DNA from: JBAXEO01 sp963789515
GTDB taxonomy: Bacteria; Actinomycetota; Coriobacteriia; Anaerosomatales; JAAXUF01
NCBI GenBank assembly: GCA_963789515.1
Contig: CAWBKW010000002.1
Span: 992,001 to 1,056,000 of the forward strand
DNA length: 64,000 nt
Reading direction: 5' to 3'
Part shown: positions 9,754 to 19,231 of the stretch, piece after piece
Position numbering within the stretch: the first letter of the stretch is position 1
How the letters are laid out: each line of letters begins with the position of its first letter
Position numbers and translations under genes: made by a program
The notes under the pieces: model-generated
Seen by the model: only the letters and a program-made list of their open reading frames with translations
The model's database searches: none
What the model was told of the DNA's origin: nothing

Positions 9754-10772
9754 TGCACTCCCAGATGCTTGCCCTCGAGCACCATGAGCGGATCGATCCG
9801 TGCCATCATCTCAGCGAAATCGGAGGGTGTCAGCGACTGCGGTCCGTCGCACTTCGCGCGCTCGGGGTTGGGATGCACCTCGACCATGATACCGTCAGCA
9901 CCCGCGGTCACCGACGCACGCGCCATCACCGAAACCAGGTCACGCCGACCGGTCGCATGCGAGGGATCGACGATCACCGGCAGATGCGTGAGCGACTTCA
10001 GGGCGGCGACGGCCGCGAGGTCGAGCGTGTTGCGGGTGTACGTCTCGAACGTGCGGATGCCGCGCTCGCAGAGCATGAGGTCGCGGTTGCCGCCCTTGAG
10101 CACGTACTCGGCGGCCGAAAGCGTCTCTTCGATGGTCGCCGAGAGACCGCGCTTGAGCAGCACCGGACGCCGCATGCGGCCGAGCTCCTCGAGCATCATG
10201 AAGTTCTGCATGTTGCGCGCGCCGACCTGGAGCACGTCGGCCCATTCGGCGACCGTCTCGGCGTCGCGCACATCGAGCACCTCGGTGACGACAGGCAGTC
10301 CGACCGAGTCCCCGGCGGCTCGAAGGAGCTTCAGTCCCTCGAGCCCCATGCCCTGGAACGCGTACGGACTCGACCGCGGCTTGAACGCCCCTCCACGGAT
10401 CATGGTGGCGCCGGCGGCCGCACAGTCACGCGCGACGGTCATCATCTGCTCCTCGGACTCCACCGAGCAGGGGCCGGCCATCACCGCGAGCGCTCCCCCG
10501 CCGACCGTGGCTCGCCCCACTCGGACGACGGTGTCCTCGGGCTGGAACTCCCTCGTGACGAGCTTGTAGGGCTTCAGTACGCGGATGACCTCTTCGACGC
10601 CGGGAAGCCCCTCGAGATCGAGCGCGTAGACCACTTCTCGCTCGCCGACGACGCCGATGATCGTCTTGACCGAACCCTGTGAGAGGTGGGCCTCGGCACC
10701 CGCCTCGTGCAGGAGGTCGACGATGTGGTCGATGGTGTCCTGGGTCGCGTGGTCGCGCATCACTACCAGCAT
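9750..10772 (-). CDS. aroF: 3-deoxy-7-phosphoheptulonate synthase, type I-beta
   Basis: First step of the shikimate pathway, condensing PEP with erythrose 4-phosphate. The 340 residues include an N-terminal ferredoxin-like regulatory domain (about residues 1-70, beginning MLVVMRDHATQD) and then the catalytic barrel with AGPCSVES, FKPRSSPYAFQG, GARNMQNF, LLKRGLSAT and DPSHATGRRD. The N-terminal domain is typical of Tyr/Phe/chorismate-sensitive I-beta enzymes. A good ribosome site (AGGAG about 9 nt before the ATG) supports the start. Its position next to tyrA and aroA supports the role. Confidence 0.95.
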   Translation of the reverse strand: MLVVMRDHATQDTIDHIVDLLHEAGAEAHLSQGSVKTIIGVVGEREVVYALDLEGLPGVEEVIRVLKPYKLVTREFQPEDTVVRVGRATVGGGALAVMAGPCSVESEEQMMTVARDCAAAGATMIRGGAFKPRSSPYAFQGMGLEGLKLLRAAGDSVGLPVVTEVLDVRDAETVAEWADVLQVGARNMQNFMMLEELGRMRRPVLLKRGLSATIEETLSAAEYVLKGGNRDLMLCERGIRTFETYTRNTLDLAAVAALKSLTHLPVIVDPSHATGRRDLVSVMARASVTAGADGIMVEVHPNPERAKCDGPQSLTPSDFAEMMARIDPLMVLEGKHLGVQ

Positions 10773-10809
10773 GGCGTCTTCTCCTCAACCGGTTCGCCGG
10801 ATCAAGCGG

Positions 10810-11940
10810 TCACGCGGACGGATCCGCCGCGAGAGTGGCCCTAGAGCGACCCAGCTTCGCGACGACGGCCTCGAAGGCCGCGACGGTGGCGCGGGTGTCT
10901 TCAGGGGAGCCGACTCCGACCCTGAGCGCGGGTGCCGTACCGAAGTCGCGCACGATGACTCCCTGGGACAGCAGCGCCTGGAACACTTCGACCGGCTTCT
11001 CCGTGTGCACGTAGACGAAGTTGGTCTCAGACGGAACGTATGAGACGCCGAGCCGGTCGAAGCACGAGTACAGGAGGGCCTTCTGTGCCTGGTTCTCATC
11101 CCGACGTCGGCGGACCTCGGCTTGGTCGTCGAGCGAGTAGTACGCCCCGACCTGAGCGACCGTGTTGACGTTGAACGGCTCGCGGATCTTGTTCATCGCC
11201 GACACCACCTGCGCGGGGAGCACTCCGTATCCGACACGTGCGCCCGCCAGCGAGTAGATCTTGCTGAACGTCCGCAAGACGCCGAGCGGCCGCACGCCGT
11301 CGAAGTAGGCCAGCCCATCCGGGTACTCGGGCGACGTCGCGTACTCGAAGTACGCCTCATCGACCACGACGAGCACGTGCTCCGGAACGCGCTCGAGGAA
11401 GGTCTCGAACTCCGCCCGGGAGTAGATGGTTCCCGTCGGGTTGTTGGGATTGCAGAGGAAGACGAGCTTCGTGCGATCGGTGATCGCGTCGGCCATCGCG
11501 ACGAGATCGTGCATTTCTCCCCCGCCGAGCGGGACCCTGATCTCAGTCGCACCCATGAGCTGGCACGACCATCGGATAGACCACGAAGCTCGGCCACGCG
11601 AAGACGCACTCGTCTCCCGGGGCGAGACCGCCTGCGCGACGATGCGGAGCAGCTCGTTACTCCCGTTCCCGACCACCAGGTTCTCCTCGGCGACACCGAG
11701 GTGCTGGCAGATGCGGCGCTTGAGGGCCCGCGCGGCGCCGTCGGGGTAGACGTTCAGCCGGCCGAGGACCGCCTGCATGCCCGCAAGCGCGCCGGGAACG
11801 GGTCCGTAGGGGTTCTCGTTGCTCGAAAGCTTGCGAACGTCGTCCCGGCCGGATCTCTCGCGAACCTCACTGGCGCGCAGTCCCGGGGTGTAGGGCCGCA
11901 TCGGCTCGAGCTCAGGCCTGATCAACGCGTCGTAGTCCAC
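10810..11940 (-). CDS. hisC: Histidinol-phosphate aminotransferase (local double frameshift)
   Basis: PLP-dependent transaminase of histidine synthesis that can also serve aromatic transamination. The 376-residue frame has KLSSNENPYGP, the nucleotide-like turn GNGSNELLR, CNPNNPTGT, DEAYFEY and the PLP-lysine motif TFSKIYSLAG. Residues about 109-126 do not fit the family. Reading another frame over about 11,565-11,615 restores the expected GDECVFAWPSFVVYPMVV, so two compensating indels seem to flank that stretch. Next to tyrA/aroF it may act on prephenate or phenylpyruvate rather than in histidine synthesis. Confidence 0.9.
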   Translation of the reverse strand: MDYDALIRPELEPMRPYTPGLRASEVRERSGRDDVRKLSSNENPYGPVPGALAGMQAVLGRLNVYPDGAARALKRRICQHLGVAEENLVVGNGSNELLRIVAQAVSPRETSASSRGRASWSIRWSCQLMGATEIRVPLGGGEMHDLVAMADAITDRTKLVFLCNPNNPTGTIYSRAEFETFLERVPEHVLVVVDEAYFEYATSPEYPDGLAYFDGVRPLGVLRTFSKIYSLAGARVGYGVLPAQVVSAMNKIREPFNVNTVAQVGAYYSLDDQAEVRRRRDENQAQKALLYSCFDRLGVSYVPSETNFVYVHTEKPVEVFQALLSQGVIVRDFGTAPALRVGVGSPEDTRATVAAFEAVVAKLGRSRATLAADPSA

Positions 11941-12049
11941 GAGAGCTCCCGAGTGTCGTGTGCCCGCGCAGCCAAGGCGCGAGGTTGCCGACGATTGTCG
12001 CAGGTGGGGCTGGCCCGAGCAACCCTGCGTGCCCCGTCCCGACGGCCAC

Positions 12050-12621
12050 TCAGCCCTGCACGTACTCCTCGATCTGAGCGTGCCCGTCGAACACCCGGAC
12101 CCGTGCCATCTGGGCGTTGTGGATGTGGAAGAGCCACAGCCCCTCGCCCGAAAGCCGCAGCGTGTGCGCGAGGGCGGCCCGCATCACACCGGCATGCGCG
12201 ACCACCACGTGGCGTCCGCCTGCGGCACACATCTCGTCGACGCATTCGCCCACGCGGGCCTCGAGGTCCGCCCGGGACTCACCTCGGGGGCAACGGGCGT
12301 GTCGGCCGAGCGGTAGTTGAAGGGGATCCCCGCTTCCGTGATCTCCTCCCAGGTCAAGCCGTGCGCCTGCCCGAAGTCCAACTCGATCAGGCGCTGGTCC
12401 ACCCTGAGAGGTACGCCCGCGAGCCGACTCGTGCGCTGTGCGACGACCCTCGCGCGTTGCAGTGGAGATGACCAGACGGTGTCGGGCCGAAAGCGCGCGA
12501 GCTTCCGAGGGAGGCGGCGTGCTTGCCGGCGTCCCTCGGCGGTGTAGGGGGACTCGCCCTGGCCGACGAACCGTCCCGAGATGTTGGCGTCCGTCTCGGG
12601 GTGCCGGACGATGAGAAGCAT
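12050..12621 (-). CDS. cobC: Histidine phosphatase family protein, probable alpha-ribazole phosphatase CobC (frame interrupted)
   Basis: Predicted to remove phosphate from alpha-ribazole 5'-phosphate in cobalamin nucleotide-loop assembly. The N-terminal frame starts MLLIVRHPETDAN with the catalytic RH motif (RHP instead of the usual RHG) and continues to SADTPVAP. The C-terminal part, with GESRADLEARV and VVVAHAGVMRAAL, is in another frame. The switch falls on a run of five G (12,286-12,290 on the plus strand), so a homopolymer length error is likely. The specific role rests on cobS, cobT and cobU lying directly upstream; the family alone would allow other phosphatases. Confidence 0.8.
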
Positions 12622-12639
12622 CGTCTCCTTCACCACACT

Positions 12640-13414
12640 TCACCACACCATCGCGAGCGCGGCGAACAGAATGGTCTCGGTCAGCAACACACTCGCGCCG
12701 AGCACGTCGCCGGTGACGCCGCCGAACCTCTGAGCGAGGACGTGGGGAACGCTCAGTGCCACCGCGAGCCCGAGCACGGCGAACACAATGCCCTCCGGGC
12801 CGAAGCCGACCCGCCACGCTGCCAAGACCGCGACCAGGACGACCAATGTGGGCAGTGCTCCAAGCACCGTGGGACGCGCCATCACCGAACGCCCGAGTCC
12901 GCCGTCGCGGGCGGGCGTCCCGAGCCAGCATCCCGCCGTCGCCGAGAACCGCGCCATCGCCGGAACAAGCAGCAGCGGAAGCTCATGTGGGCTCCCCAGA
13001 ATCGAAGCGAGAGCCGCGAACTCCACGACGATCGTGAGGGCGATCGCCGTCGCTCCGAAGGCGCCGACGTGACTGTCAGACATGATCTCGAGGCGCCGCG
13101 CGCGGTCGTGCGAGCCCCAGTAGCCGTCCGCTACGTCGGCGAGCCCGTCGAAGTGCAGCATGCGTGTCATCACCGCCCAGAACACAACCACCAGAGCCGC
13201 GGTCAGCAGAGGCTGGGGACGAGCGATGAGTGGCAGGACCTCGCCTACATGGACCAGGGCGTAGGCCGCGGCGCCAAGCAACAGTCCCACCGCGGGGAAC
13301 CACCCCGCCACCTGCGGCACCGTCCCGTCGTCGGGCATGCGCCGCCCGCGTCGGCAGCACCGTCAGGAGCGACATCGCCAGTCCCGCGTCCCTCAGAGGA
13401 TGCGCCCTGCTCAC
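12640..13414 (-). CDS. cobS: Adenosylcobinamide-GDP ribazoletransferase (frame interrupted near 5' end)
   Basis: Membrane enzyme joining alpha-ribazole to adenosylcobinamide-GDP, the last step of cobalamin assembly. The main frame has the family signature HFDGLADVADGYWG, SDSHVGAFG and several hydrophobic helices. It lacks the normal N-terminus, which is found in a second frame as AGLAMSLLTVLPTRAA. That frame begins at GTG 13412-13414, which overlaps the cobT stop as GTGA. The frames join near 13,335-13,345. I take 13,414 as the true start. Confidence 0.88.
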
Positions 13415-14493
13415 GCCGTCACCGTCTCCCCCGCCTCGTCCACTCCGGCCTCGCCGAACGTGGCCATTCCCGACATCATCGCGCACGCCGCATCGATGAC
13501 CCCCATCGCGAGCGCAGCGCCCGTGCCTTCTCCGAGGCGCATGTTCAGGTCGAACACGGGGTCGAGTCCCATCGCATCGAGCAGCACCCCATGCCCCGGC
13601 TCTGCGGAGAGGTGAGACGGGATCACGTACTCGCGGGCAGCCGGGCACAGCCTCAGAGCCGCCAGCGTGGCAGCTCCCGAGATGAACCCGTCACTGACCA
13701 CGGCCACACCGCATTCAGCAGCACCGATCACGACGCCGGCAAGCGCGGCGATCTCCAGTCCTCCGACGGCCGCGAGCACACCGAGCGGGTCGATCATCGT
13801 CTCCCGGTTGACGAGCAGGGCGCGCGACACGACGTCCGCCTTGTGTGCGACCCCCTCATCGTCCAGACCCGTCCCTCGTCCCACGACATCGCTTGGTGAG
13901 GCGCCGGTCAGCGCCGCCGTGAGCGCCGCGGCCGCGGTGGTGTTGCCGATGCCCATCTCGCCGGTGCCGAGCAGCGAGATGCCGCGCGCGCAAGCGGCAC
14001 GAGCGGCCTCGACTCCCACCAGAACCGCCGCAGCACACTCCTCACGGCTCATCGCGGGACCCTCGGCCATGTTGTCGGTACCGTGCGCCACGTTCACGTG
14101 AACGACTCCGGCGAGCTCCGCAAGGTCCTTCGCGACGCCGACGTCATAGACGAGAACCTCAGCGCCCGCGCTCGACGCGATCTGGTTGATCGCCGCACCC
14201 CCAGCGGTGAAGTTCGCGACCATCTGCCAGGTGACGTCCTGCGGATAGGGCGAGACCCCCTCGGCCACCACTCCGTGGTCTCCTGCCATCAGCAGGATCG
14301 CCTTGCGAGCGACGTCCGGGTGCTGGGTGTCCTGCACGCGCGCGACCTGTGCCGCGATCTCCTCGAGCCGCCCGAGCGAGCGAGGCGGCTTCGTGAGGTC
14401 GTCCAGTCGTGCCCACGCCCGCACATCAGCGGAGGGGTCCGTGGGGGTGACAGAGAACAGAATCACCGCGAGTTGGTCTTCGAAAGAGGTCAC
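13411..14493 (-). CDS. cobT: Nicotinate-nucleotide--dimethylbenzimidazole phosphoribosyltransferase
   Basis: Makes alpha-ribazole phosphate from nicotinate mononucleotide and the lower-ligand base. The start GTG at 14491-14493 is preceded by GGAAGGA at good spacing; 18 more codons are open upstream but lack such a site. Family landmarks include KPPRSLGRLE, MAGDHGVVAEGVSPYP, GTGEMGIGNTTAAAA and the catalytic-glutamate region SHLSAEPGH. It is coupled to cobS by a GTGA overlap. Confidence 0.95.
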   Translation of the reverse strand: MTSFEDQLAVILFSVTPTDPSADVRAWARLDDLTKPPRSLGRLEEIAAQVARVQDTQHPDVARKAILLMAGDHGVVAEGVSPYPQDVTWQMVANFTAGGAAINQIASSAGAEVLVYDVGVAKDLAELAGVVHVNVAHGTDNMAEGPAMSREECAAAVLVGVEAARAACARGISLLGTGEMGIGNTTAAAALTAALTGASPSDVVGRGTGLDDEGVAHKADVVSRALLVNRETMIDPLGVLAAVGGLEIAALAGVVIGAAECGVAVVSDGFISGAATLAALRLCPAAREYVIPSHLSAEPGHGVLLDAMGLDPVFDLNMRLGEGTGAALAMGVIDAACAMMSGMATFGEAGVDEAGETVTA

Positions 14494-14572
14494 GAACGTC
14501 CTTCCGCAGGAGCGACCGGTAGCTGCCCGAACGGCGGCATCGATCATCGCAAACAGGCCAGATGTGAGGGTA

Positions 14573-15994
14573 TCAGTCCTCGGGCCAGGCAGGTGACGCA
14601 GGAAGGCCGCTCAACTCCACAAGTCGGCCACAGACGACGAGGTAGGAGCGGTCCGCCCGGTTCACGAGCGCATGGTTGGCTCGGCCGAGCACGTCTCGAA
14701 ACAGGCGGCCGCTACCGTAGGGCGGCACCACTCCATCGCCGACCTCGTTGGTCACCACGATGGTGTCCCCGGATCGATCACACAGGGCGCCAACCAGCTC
14801 GCCGACTTTGGACTCGACGCTCTCTGCGTAGCCGAGAGGGAGATCGCTCCCCGCATCGACCAGTTCGTGTCCCGCGGCGGCACTCGGCCACTCCTCGGAC
14901 ATCACCATGCCGACCAGCGTACCGAGGCAGTCGATCAGCAGGAGCGAGCCGTCAGCCGTCATGTCGAGCCACGAGTGGGAGTCCTGCGCCTCGAGCAGCT
15001 CGAACCCTGCCGGTCGCTCGGCCTGATGCCGAGCCGCGCGCTCGCCCATCTCCGGATCGGCTTCGACCATGCCGAAGACCACCGCGGTGACGGGCGAGCC
15101 GTCTGCGGCCTTTCGGCGAGCAAGCGCCTGCGCCGCGGAGGACTTGCCGCTGCGGGCACCGCCTGTGAAGACGACGAGCGCCATCAGCGGGGTCCCCTCG
15201 GTCATGCCGACCGCCTCGCGCAGGGCCGCTACCTCGCGCGCGTCCAGCACGCGCCAGGACGCACGGCTGAGATCGCCGAGGTCGATCGGCCCGAAACGCA
15301 CGCGGTGCAGTTCGAGAACGGGATGCCCGACCGCCGAGAACATCCTGCGCACCTGGCGCTTGCGACCTTCCCGGATCGCTATCTCGCAGTAAGTCGTGCC
15401 GCCCGAGGAGCGCAGCGCTCGCACCCGCGCCGGCGCCGTCAGCCCGTCGTCGAGCGAGACTCCTTCGCGGAGCCGGTCCAGCTCGGGCTCGGTGGCGCGT
15501 CCATCCACGAGCACCCGGTAGACCTTCTCGACGTGGCGGCTGGGGTGAAGCAGCCGATGCGCGATCTCGCCATCGGTGGTGAACAACAGGAGACCGGTGG
15601 TCTCGTAGTCGAGGCGGCCGACCGGAAAGAGGCCCGGGTAGTCCCGGACCGGAACCAGCTCGGCTACGGTCGTCCGCCCCTGCGGGTCGCTCATGGTGGT
15701 GACGACGCCTGCGGGCTTGTTCAGGACCAGGTAGACGGGTTGCTCGGCGAGGGAGACCGGCTTGCGGTCCACCGTGACCGAGTCGACCGCCGGGTCGACC
15801 TTGGTGCCGAGCTCGGTCATGACGATGCCGTTGACCCGAACTCGTCCGGCGGTCATCAGGTCCTCGCTGCCGCGCCGCGAGGCCACGCCCGCTCGGGCCA
15901 GGAACTTCTGCAACCGCATCGGCACCACGCGCTCGTCGCACGGGTCCACGGGCGTCACAGGCGTCCCGGATTCGTCGTTGTCTGCCACTGCCAC
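14573..15994 (-). CDS. RluB-type pseudouridine synthase read through into CobU adenosylcobinamide kinase
   Basis: One open frame of 473 residues with two complete unrelated enzymes. Residues about 26-262 form a 23S rRNA pseudouridine synthase: an S4 domain starting MRLQKFLARAGVASRRG, then the catalytic-aspartate motif GRLDYETTGLLLF. Residues about 270-473 form CobU, adenosylcobinamide kinase/guanylyltransferase: P-loop FTGGARSGKSSAAQ and the signature TNEVGDGVVPPYGSGRLF. At the join (about 15,205) the bases GCATGACC contain an ATGA. One missing base upstream would give rluB a TGA stop overlapping a cobU ATG, as at neighbouring junctions. It may therefore be two genes, rluB and cobU, merged by an indel. 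Confidence 0.85.
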   Translation of the reverse strand: MAVADNDESGTPVTPVDPCDERVVPMRLQKFLARAGVASRRGSEDLMTAGRVRVNGIVMTELGTKVDPAVDSVTVDRKPVSLAEQPVYLVLNKPAGVVTTMSDPQGRTTVAELVPVRDYPGLFPVGRLDYETTGLLLFTTDGEIAHRLLHPSRHVEKVYRVLVDGRATEPELDRLREGVSLDDGLTAPARVRALRSSGGTTYCEIAIREGRKRQVRRMFSAVGHPVLELHRVRFGPIDLGDLSRASWRVLDAREVAALREAVGMTEGTPLMALVVFTGGARSGKSSAAQALARRKAADGSPVTAVVFGMVEADPEMGERAARHQAERPAGFELLEAQDSHSWLDMTADGSLLLIDCLGTLVGMVMSEEWPSAAAGHELVDAGSDLPLGYAESVESKVGELVGALCDRSGDTIVVTNEVGDGVVPPYGSGRLFRDVLGRANHALVNRADRSYLVVCGRLVELSGLPASPAWPED

Positions 15995-15995
15995 G

Positions 15996-16616
15996 TTAGT
16001 CGATCATCTCAAGCTCGTCGTCTTCCGTCTCGGGCTGAGCCAGAGGTGCGTCCCCGCTCGAGAGACGATCGCGGATCGATCGCTCCGTCAGGTCGTCGGG
16101 CGCGAACTCGGCGATCGGAGGCAGCTCGCTGATGTCCTTGAGACCGAACTTCTCCAGGAAGTTCAGAGTGGTCCCGTAGAGGATCGCGTTTCCGGCGTTC
16201 TTGTCTCTGCCTACCTCGCGCACGAGACCCTTCTCGACGAGCGACGCGACGACACCCTCGCTGTTGACGCCGCGAACGGCATTGATGCCCTGGCGGGTGA
16301 CGGGCTGGTGGTAGGCGACCACCGCCATGGCCTCGAGCGCCGCCTGAGAAAGCCGGCGTGTGTCCCAGGAGAGGACGTAGCGTTCGATGACATCGTGATG
16401 CGCGGGGTGCGTGTAGAACCGCCAGCCGCCCGCGACCTCGCGAAGCTGGAAGCCCCGGTCAGCCTCCCGGTACTCCTCGGCGAGGTTGGCAAGAGCGGCC
16501 TCGACTGCCCCGGGAGAGGCGTCGAGCAACTTAGCGAGCCGGACGGCCGAGACCGGCTCGTCCGAGACGAACAGGAGCGCTTCGAGGGCTCCGTTGAGCG
16601 AGCGATCGTCGGTCAT
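15996..16616 (-). CDS. scpB: Segregation and condensation protein B
   Basis: Winged-helix subunit of the SMC-ScpAB condensin complex that organises chromosomes. The 206 residues begin with ALEALLFVSDEPV, contain the conserved EAMAVVAYHQPVTR and the turn RGVNSEGVV, and end in an acidic tail. It lies 3 nt downstream of scpA and one base upstream of the rluB-cobU start, the common scpA-scpB-rluB order. Confidence 0.95.
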   Translation of the reverse strand: MTDDRSLNGALEALLFVSDEPVSAVRLAKLLDASPGAVEAALANLAEEYREADRGFQLREVAGGWRFYTHPAHHDVIERYVLSWDTRRLSQAALEAMAVVAYHQPVTRQGINAVRGVNSEGVVASLVEKGLVREVGRDKNAGNAILYGTTLNFLEKFGLKDISELPPIAEFAPDDLTERSIRDRLSSGDAPLAQPETEDDELEMID

Positions 16617-16619
16617 GAG

Positions 16620-17399
16620 CTACTCGTCCTCCCCATCGGGCAGACCGCGGCGTGCGGCTTCTTCGTCGTTGATGTGGGTGATCACGATCTCGCCGAACAT
16701 CTCGTCCTGGCAGACATCGGCGCGGCCGCGCTTGTACAGCTCGAGTATCGCAAGGAGCGTCACCACGACTATCTCAGGTGTGGTGTTGCCATCGAGCAGT
16801 TCGCTGAAGCGCACCTTGCCACGACTCATCAGCTGCCTGTGCACGCTCTCGGCATGCAGCTCGAGCGATATCGGCATCGACGCGACGTGCTCGGCCTCAA
16901 GCAGGAATACCTCGCGGCGGTGCATCAGGTCGGCACAGATCACCGCGAGCCCCCGGAGGGTGAGGCCTTCGAGGTAGTCGGGCATGAGCCCGAGGAACTC
17001 CTGCTCGAGGCCCGCCTGGCGGGGGTGCATCCGGTCCTCGGCCTCCATGCGCGCCGCGAGCTCGTTGGCCGCGTTCTTGAACTTCTTGTAGGCGAGCAGC
17101 CGGGCGACGAGGATGTCGCGGGCCTCGTCCGGCGACAGGTCGTCCAGCTCGTCACCGAAGTAGGCGTCTTCCTTGGGCAACAGCGATGCGGCCTTGATCT
17201 CCAGAAGCGTCGCTGCCACCAGCAGGAAATCGCTCGCCACGTCCAGGTCGAGGTCGGCCATCCGGTCGATGTGTTCGAGGTACTGGTCGGCCACGGTCGA
17301 GACCGAGATGGCGCTCACGTCGAGCTTCTGCCTTGACACGAGGTGCAGCAGCAGGTCGAACGGCCCCTCGAAGACGTCGGTCTTGACTGTGTAGGCCAC
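16620..17399 (-). CDS. scpA: Segregation and condensation protein A
   Basis: Kleisin subunit of the SMC-ScpAB complex. The N-terminal signature DVFEGPFDLLLHLVSRQ follows directly after the GTG at 17397-17399. That start gives 259 residues, the usual size, and removes 94 non-conserved codons of open upstream sequence. The C-terminal winged helix (VRFSELLDGN, VVTLLAILELYKRG) binds SMC. The ribosome site is weak. Confidence 0.94.
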   Translation of the reverse strand: MAYTVKTDVFEGPFDLLLHLVSRQKLDVSAISVSTVADQYLEHIDRMADLDLDVASDFLLVAATLLEIKAASLLPKEDAYFGDELDDLSPDEARDILVARLLAYKKFKNAANELAARMEAEDRMHPRQAGLEQEFLGLMPDYLEGLTLRGLAVICADLMHRREVFLLEAEHVASMPISLELHAESVHRQLMSRGKVRFSELLDGNTTPEIVVVTLLAILELYKRGRADVCQDEMFGEIVITHINDEEAARRGLPDGEDE

Positions 17400-17437
17400 T
17401 GCGACTGCCCGGCTAGCTATCGGCCGGGGCGGTGGGA

Positions 17438-18475
17438 TCAGCTGACGCGTACCCGGCGCTCGATACCCGCCGTCAGTTCCGTGCGGGCGTCGATACCCAC
17501 GAGCTCGCGGCAGGTGCGCACGACCTCGCTCGTGACAGGACGCGCCTTGGCGGCACCGGCGGCGAGAACCTCGTCGGCGAAGCCGGGAATGGCTGCGAGT
17601 TGCGCGCGGCGGGCCTGGAAGCCGGCAAGGTAGGCGACGAGATCGTCGGCGAACTTCCGCTTGTGCTGGACACAGCCGCACTCAGCCGTCCTGCAGCACG
17701 CGTCGAACTCGGCGATCACGCCGGGTTCTGCGATGAGCTTGTGCACCTGGTGCAGCGGGCAGATGGCAGGGTCGCCGGGGTCGGTCTTGAGCTTGCGGGC
17801 CGGATCGGTCATGAACGACATCGCCTTGGCGCGCAACTCGTCCTCGGGGTCCGAAAGGAAGATCGAGTTGCCGTAGCTCTTCGACATCTTGCGCCCGTCG
17901 GTGCCGGGAACGCGCGCTCCGGACTTGGCGATGATGGCCTTCGGCTCGACGAGATAGTCGCCGTAGGTGTTGTTGAACCGCCTGACGATCTCACGCGTGA
18001 GTTCGAGGTGGGGCAGCTGGTCCTCCCCGACCGGAACCGCGTCGGCGAGCACGATCGTGATGTCGGCGGCCTGCAGAGCGGGATAGAGGAAGAAGCCGAC
18101 GTTGCCGAGGTCCTTGTCGGTGATCTGGTCGCGCTGCTCCTTGTAGCTCGGCACGCGCTCGAGCCACGGCATGGGGGTGACCATGGAGAAGTAGAGGGTC
18201 AGCTCGGCGACCTCGGGGACGTCGGACTGGCGGTAGATGGTGCAGATCTCCGGGTCGAGTCCGGCAGCGACCCAGTCGAGCACCATGTCCTCGGAGAACG
18301 CGCGCACGTCGCCCGGGTCGGCCCAGTGCGTCGTGAGCGCGTGCCAGTCGGCGATGAAGTAGTAGGCGTCATAGTCGTGCTGCATCTGCAGCATGTTCTG
18401 CAGGTTGCCGAACCAGTGCCCGAGATGAAGCTTGCCGGTCGGACGGTATCCGGTGAGGGTGCGCTGCTTGGCCAT
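17438..18475 (-). CDS. trpS: Tryptophanyl-tRNA synthetase
   Basis: Charges tRNA-Trp. The start at ATG 18473-18475 gives 345 residues and puts TGYRPTGKLHLGHW, the HIGH-class motif, near the N-terminus. The second class I motif is GRKMSKSYGN at about residue 190. CPLHQVHKL and CGCVQHKRKFAD near the C-terminal third contain cysteines arranged as in metal-binding TrpRS variants. The gene stands 38 nt upstream of scpA. Confidence 0.96.
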   Translation of the reverse strand: MAKQRTLTGYRPTGKLHLGHWFGNLQNMLQMQHDYDAYYFIADWHALTTHWADPGDVRAFSEDMVLDWVAAGLDPEICTIYRQSDVPEVAELTLYFSMVTPMPWLERVPSYKEQRDQITDKDLGNVGFFLYPALQAADITIVLADAVPVGEDQLPHLELTREIVRRFNNTYGDYLVEPKAIIAKSGARVPGTDGRKMSKSYGNSIFLSDPEDELRAKAMSFMTDPARKLKTDPGDPAICPLHQVHKLIAEPGVIAEFDACCRTAECGCVQHKRKFADDLVAYLAGFQARRAQLAAIPGFADEVLAAGAAKARPVTSEVVRTCRELVGIDARTELTAGIERRVRVS

Positions 18476-18568
18476 GCGAGGGGGCTCCACACGTCGTCGA
18501 TACGGTGCCGACAATCATAGCGTAGTGCGCCGGATTCGACCGATGGGCCGCGCAAGGGCTGCCCGCTG

Positions 18569-19231
18569 CTAGCCCGGCATCAACACGTCGAGCAGGGGGT
18601 AGACGGTGTACTGAAAGTAGATCCCGACTGGGCTCACGTGGAAGATGTACGGCACGCCGAGGAGGATCGCGAAGAGGAACACGAACGCATAGCGCTGCAG
18701 CTCGTACCACTTCCTGACGCCCGCATCCGACAGGAAGATCGGGACGATACTCGACCCGTCGAGCGGTGGTATCGGAATGAGGTTGAAGAACATGAGGACG
18801 AGGTTGGTCAGCGCCAGCGTGTAGCCGATCAGATACAGCGCCTGTGCGAAGCCGACCGACAGGGTCGCGGCCGGGATCGCGATCCACGCCAGCGCCGAAC
18901 CGACAAGCGCCAGTCCGAGGTTTGAGCCAGGACCCGCGAAGCCTGTGATGATCTCGCCCTTGCGCAGGTCCTTGAAGTACATCGGGTTGTACGGAACAGG
19001 CTTGGCATACCCGAAGATCGGCCCGCCCGTGAACCACATCAGGAGCGGCAGGATGATCGACCCGAAGGGGTCGATGGACTTGATCGGGTTCAGGGTGAGC
19101 CGGCCGGCGTTCTTGGCGGTCGGATCCCCGAGCCGAAACGCGGCATAGCCATGCGCGAACTCGTGAATCGTGATCGACGGGATGAGGAGTATCAGCCAAA
19201 GCGTTGTCTCGATACTGAAGTTCGGGCTCAC
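18569..19231 (-). CDS. Site-2 protease family (M50) membrane metalloprotease
   Basis: Intramembrane zinc metalloprotease of the M50 family. It has HEFAH (HExxH, about residue 25) in the first membrane helix and NLIPIPPLDG (third zinc-ligand motif, about residue 145), within six or so hydrophobic segments over 220 residues. There is no PDZ domain, which places it with the short rhomboid-sized S2P-like group of unknown substrate. The GTG at 19229-19231 overlaps the stop of the upstream nucleotidyltransferase gene as GTGA, so production of the two proteins is probably linked. Confidence 0.93.
   Translation of the reverse strand: MSPNFSIETTLWLILLIPSITIHEFAHGYAAFRLGDPTAKNAGRLTLNPIKSIDPFGSIILPLLMWFTGGPIFGYAKPVPYNPMYFKDLRKGEIITGFAGPGSNLGLALVGSALAWIAIPAATLSVGFAQALYLIGYTLALTNLVLMFFNLIPIPPLDGSSIVPIFLSDAGVRKWYELQRYAFVFLFAILLGVPYIFHVSPVGIYFQYTVYPLLDVLMPG

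Noticed and set aside
15950..16000. Cobalamin riboswitch ahead of the cob genes
   Set aside because: The genes abut scpB with no leader, and no B12-box-like sequence is seen.
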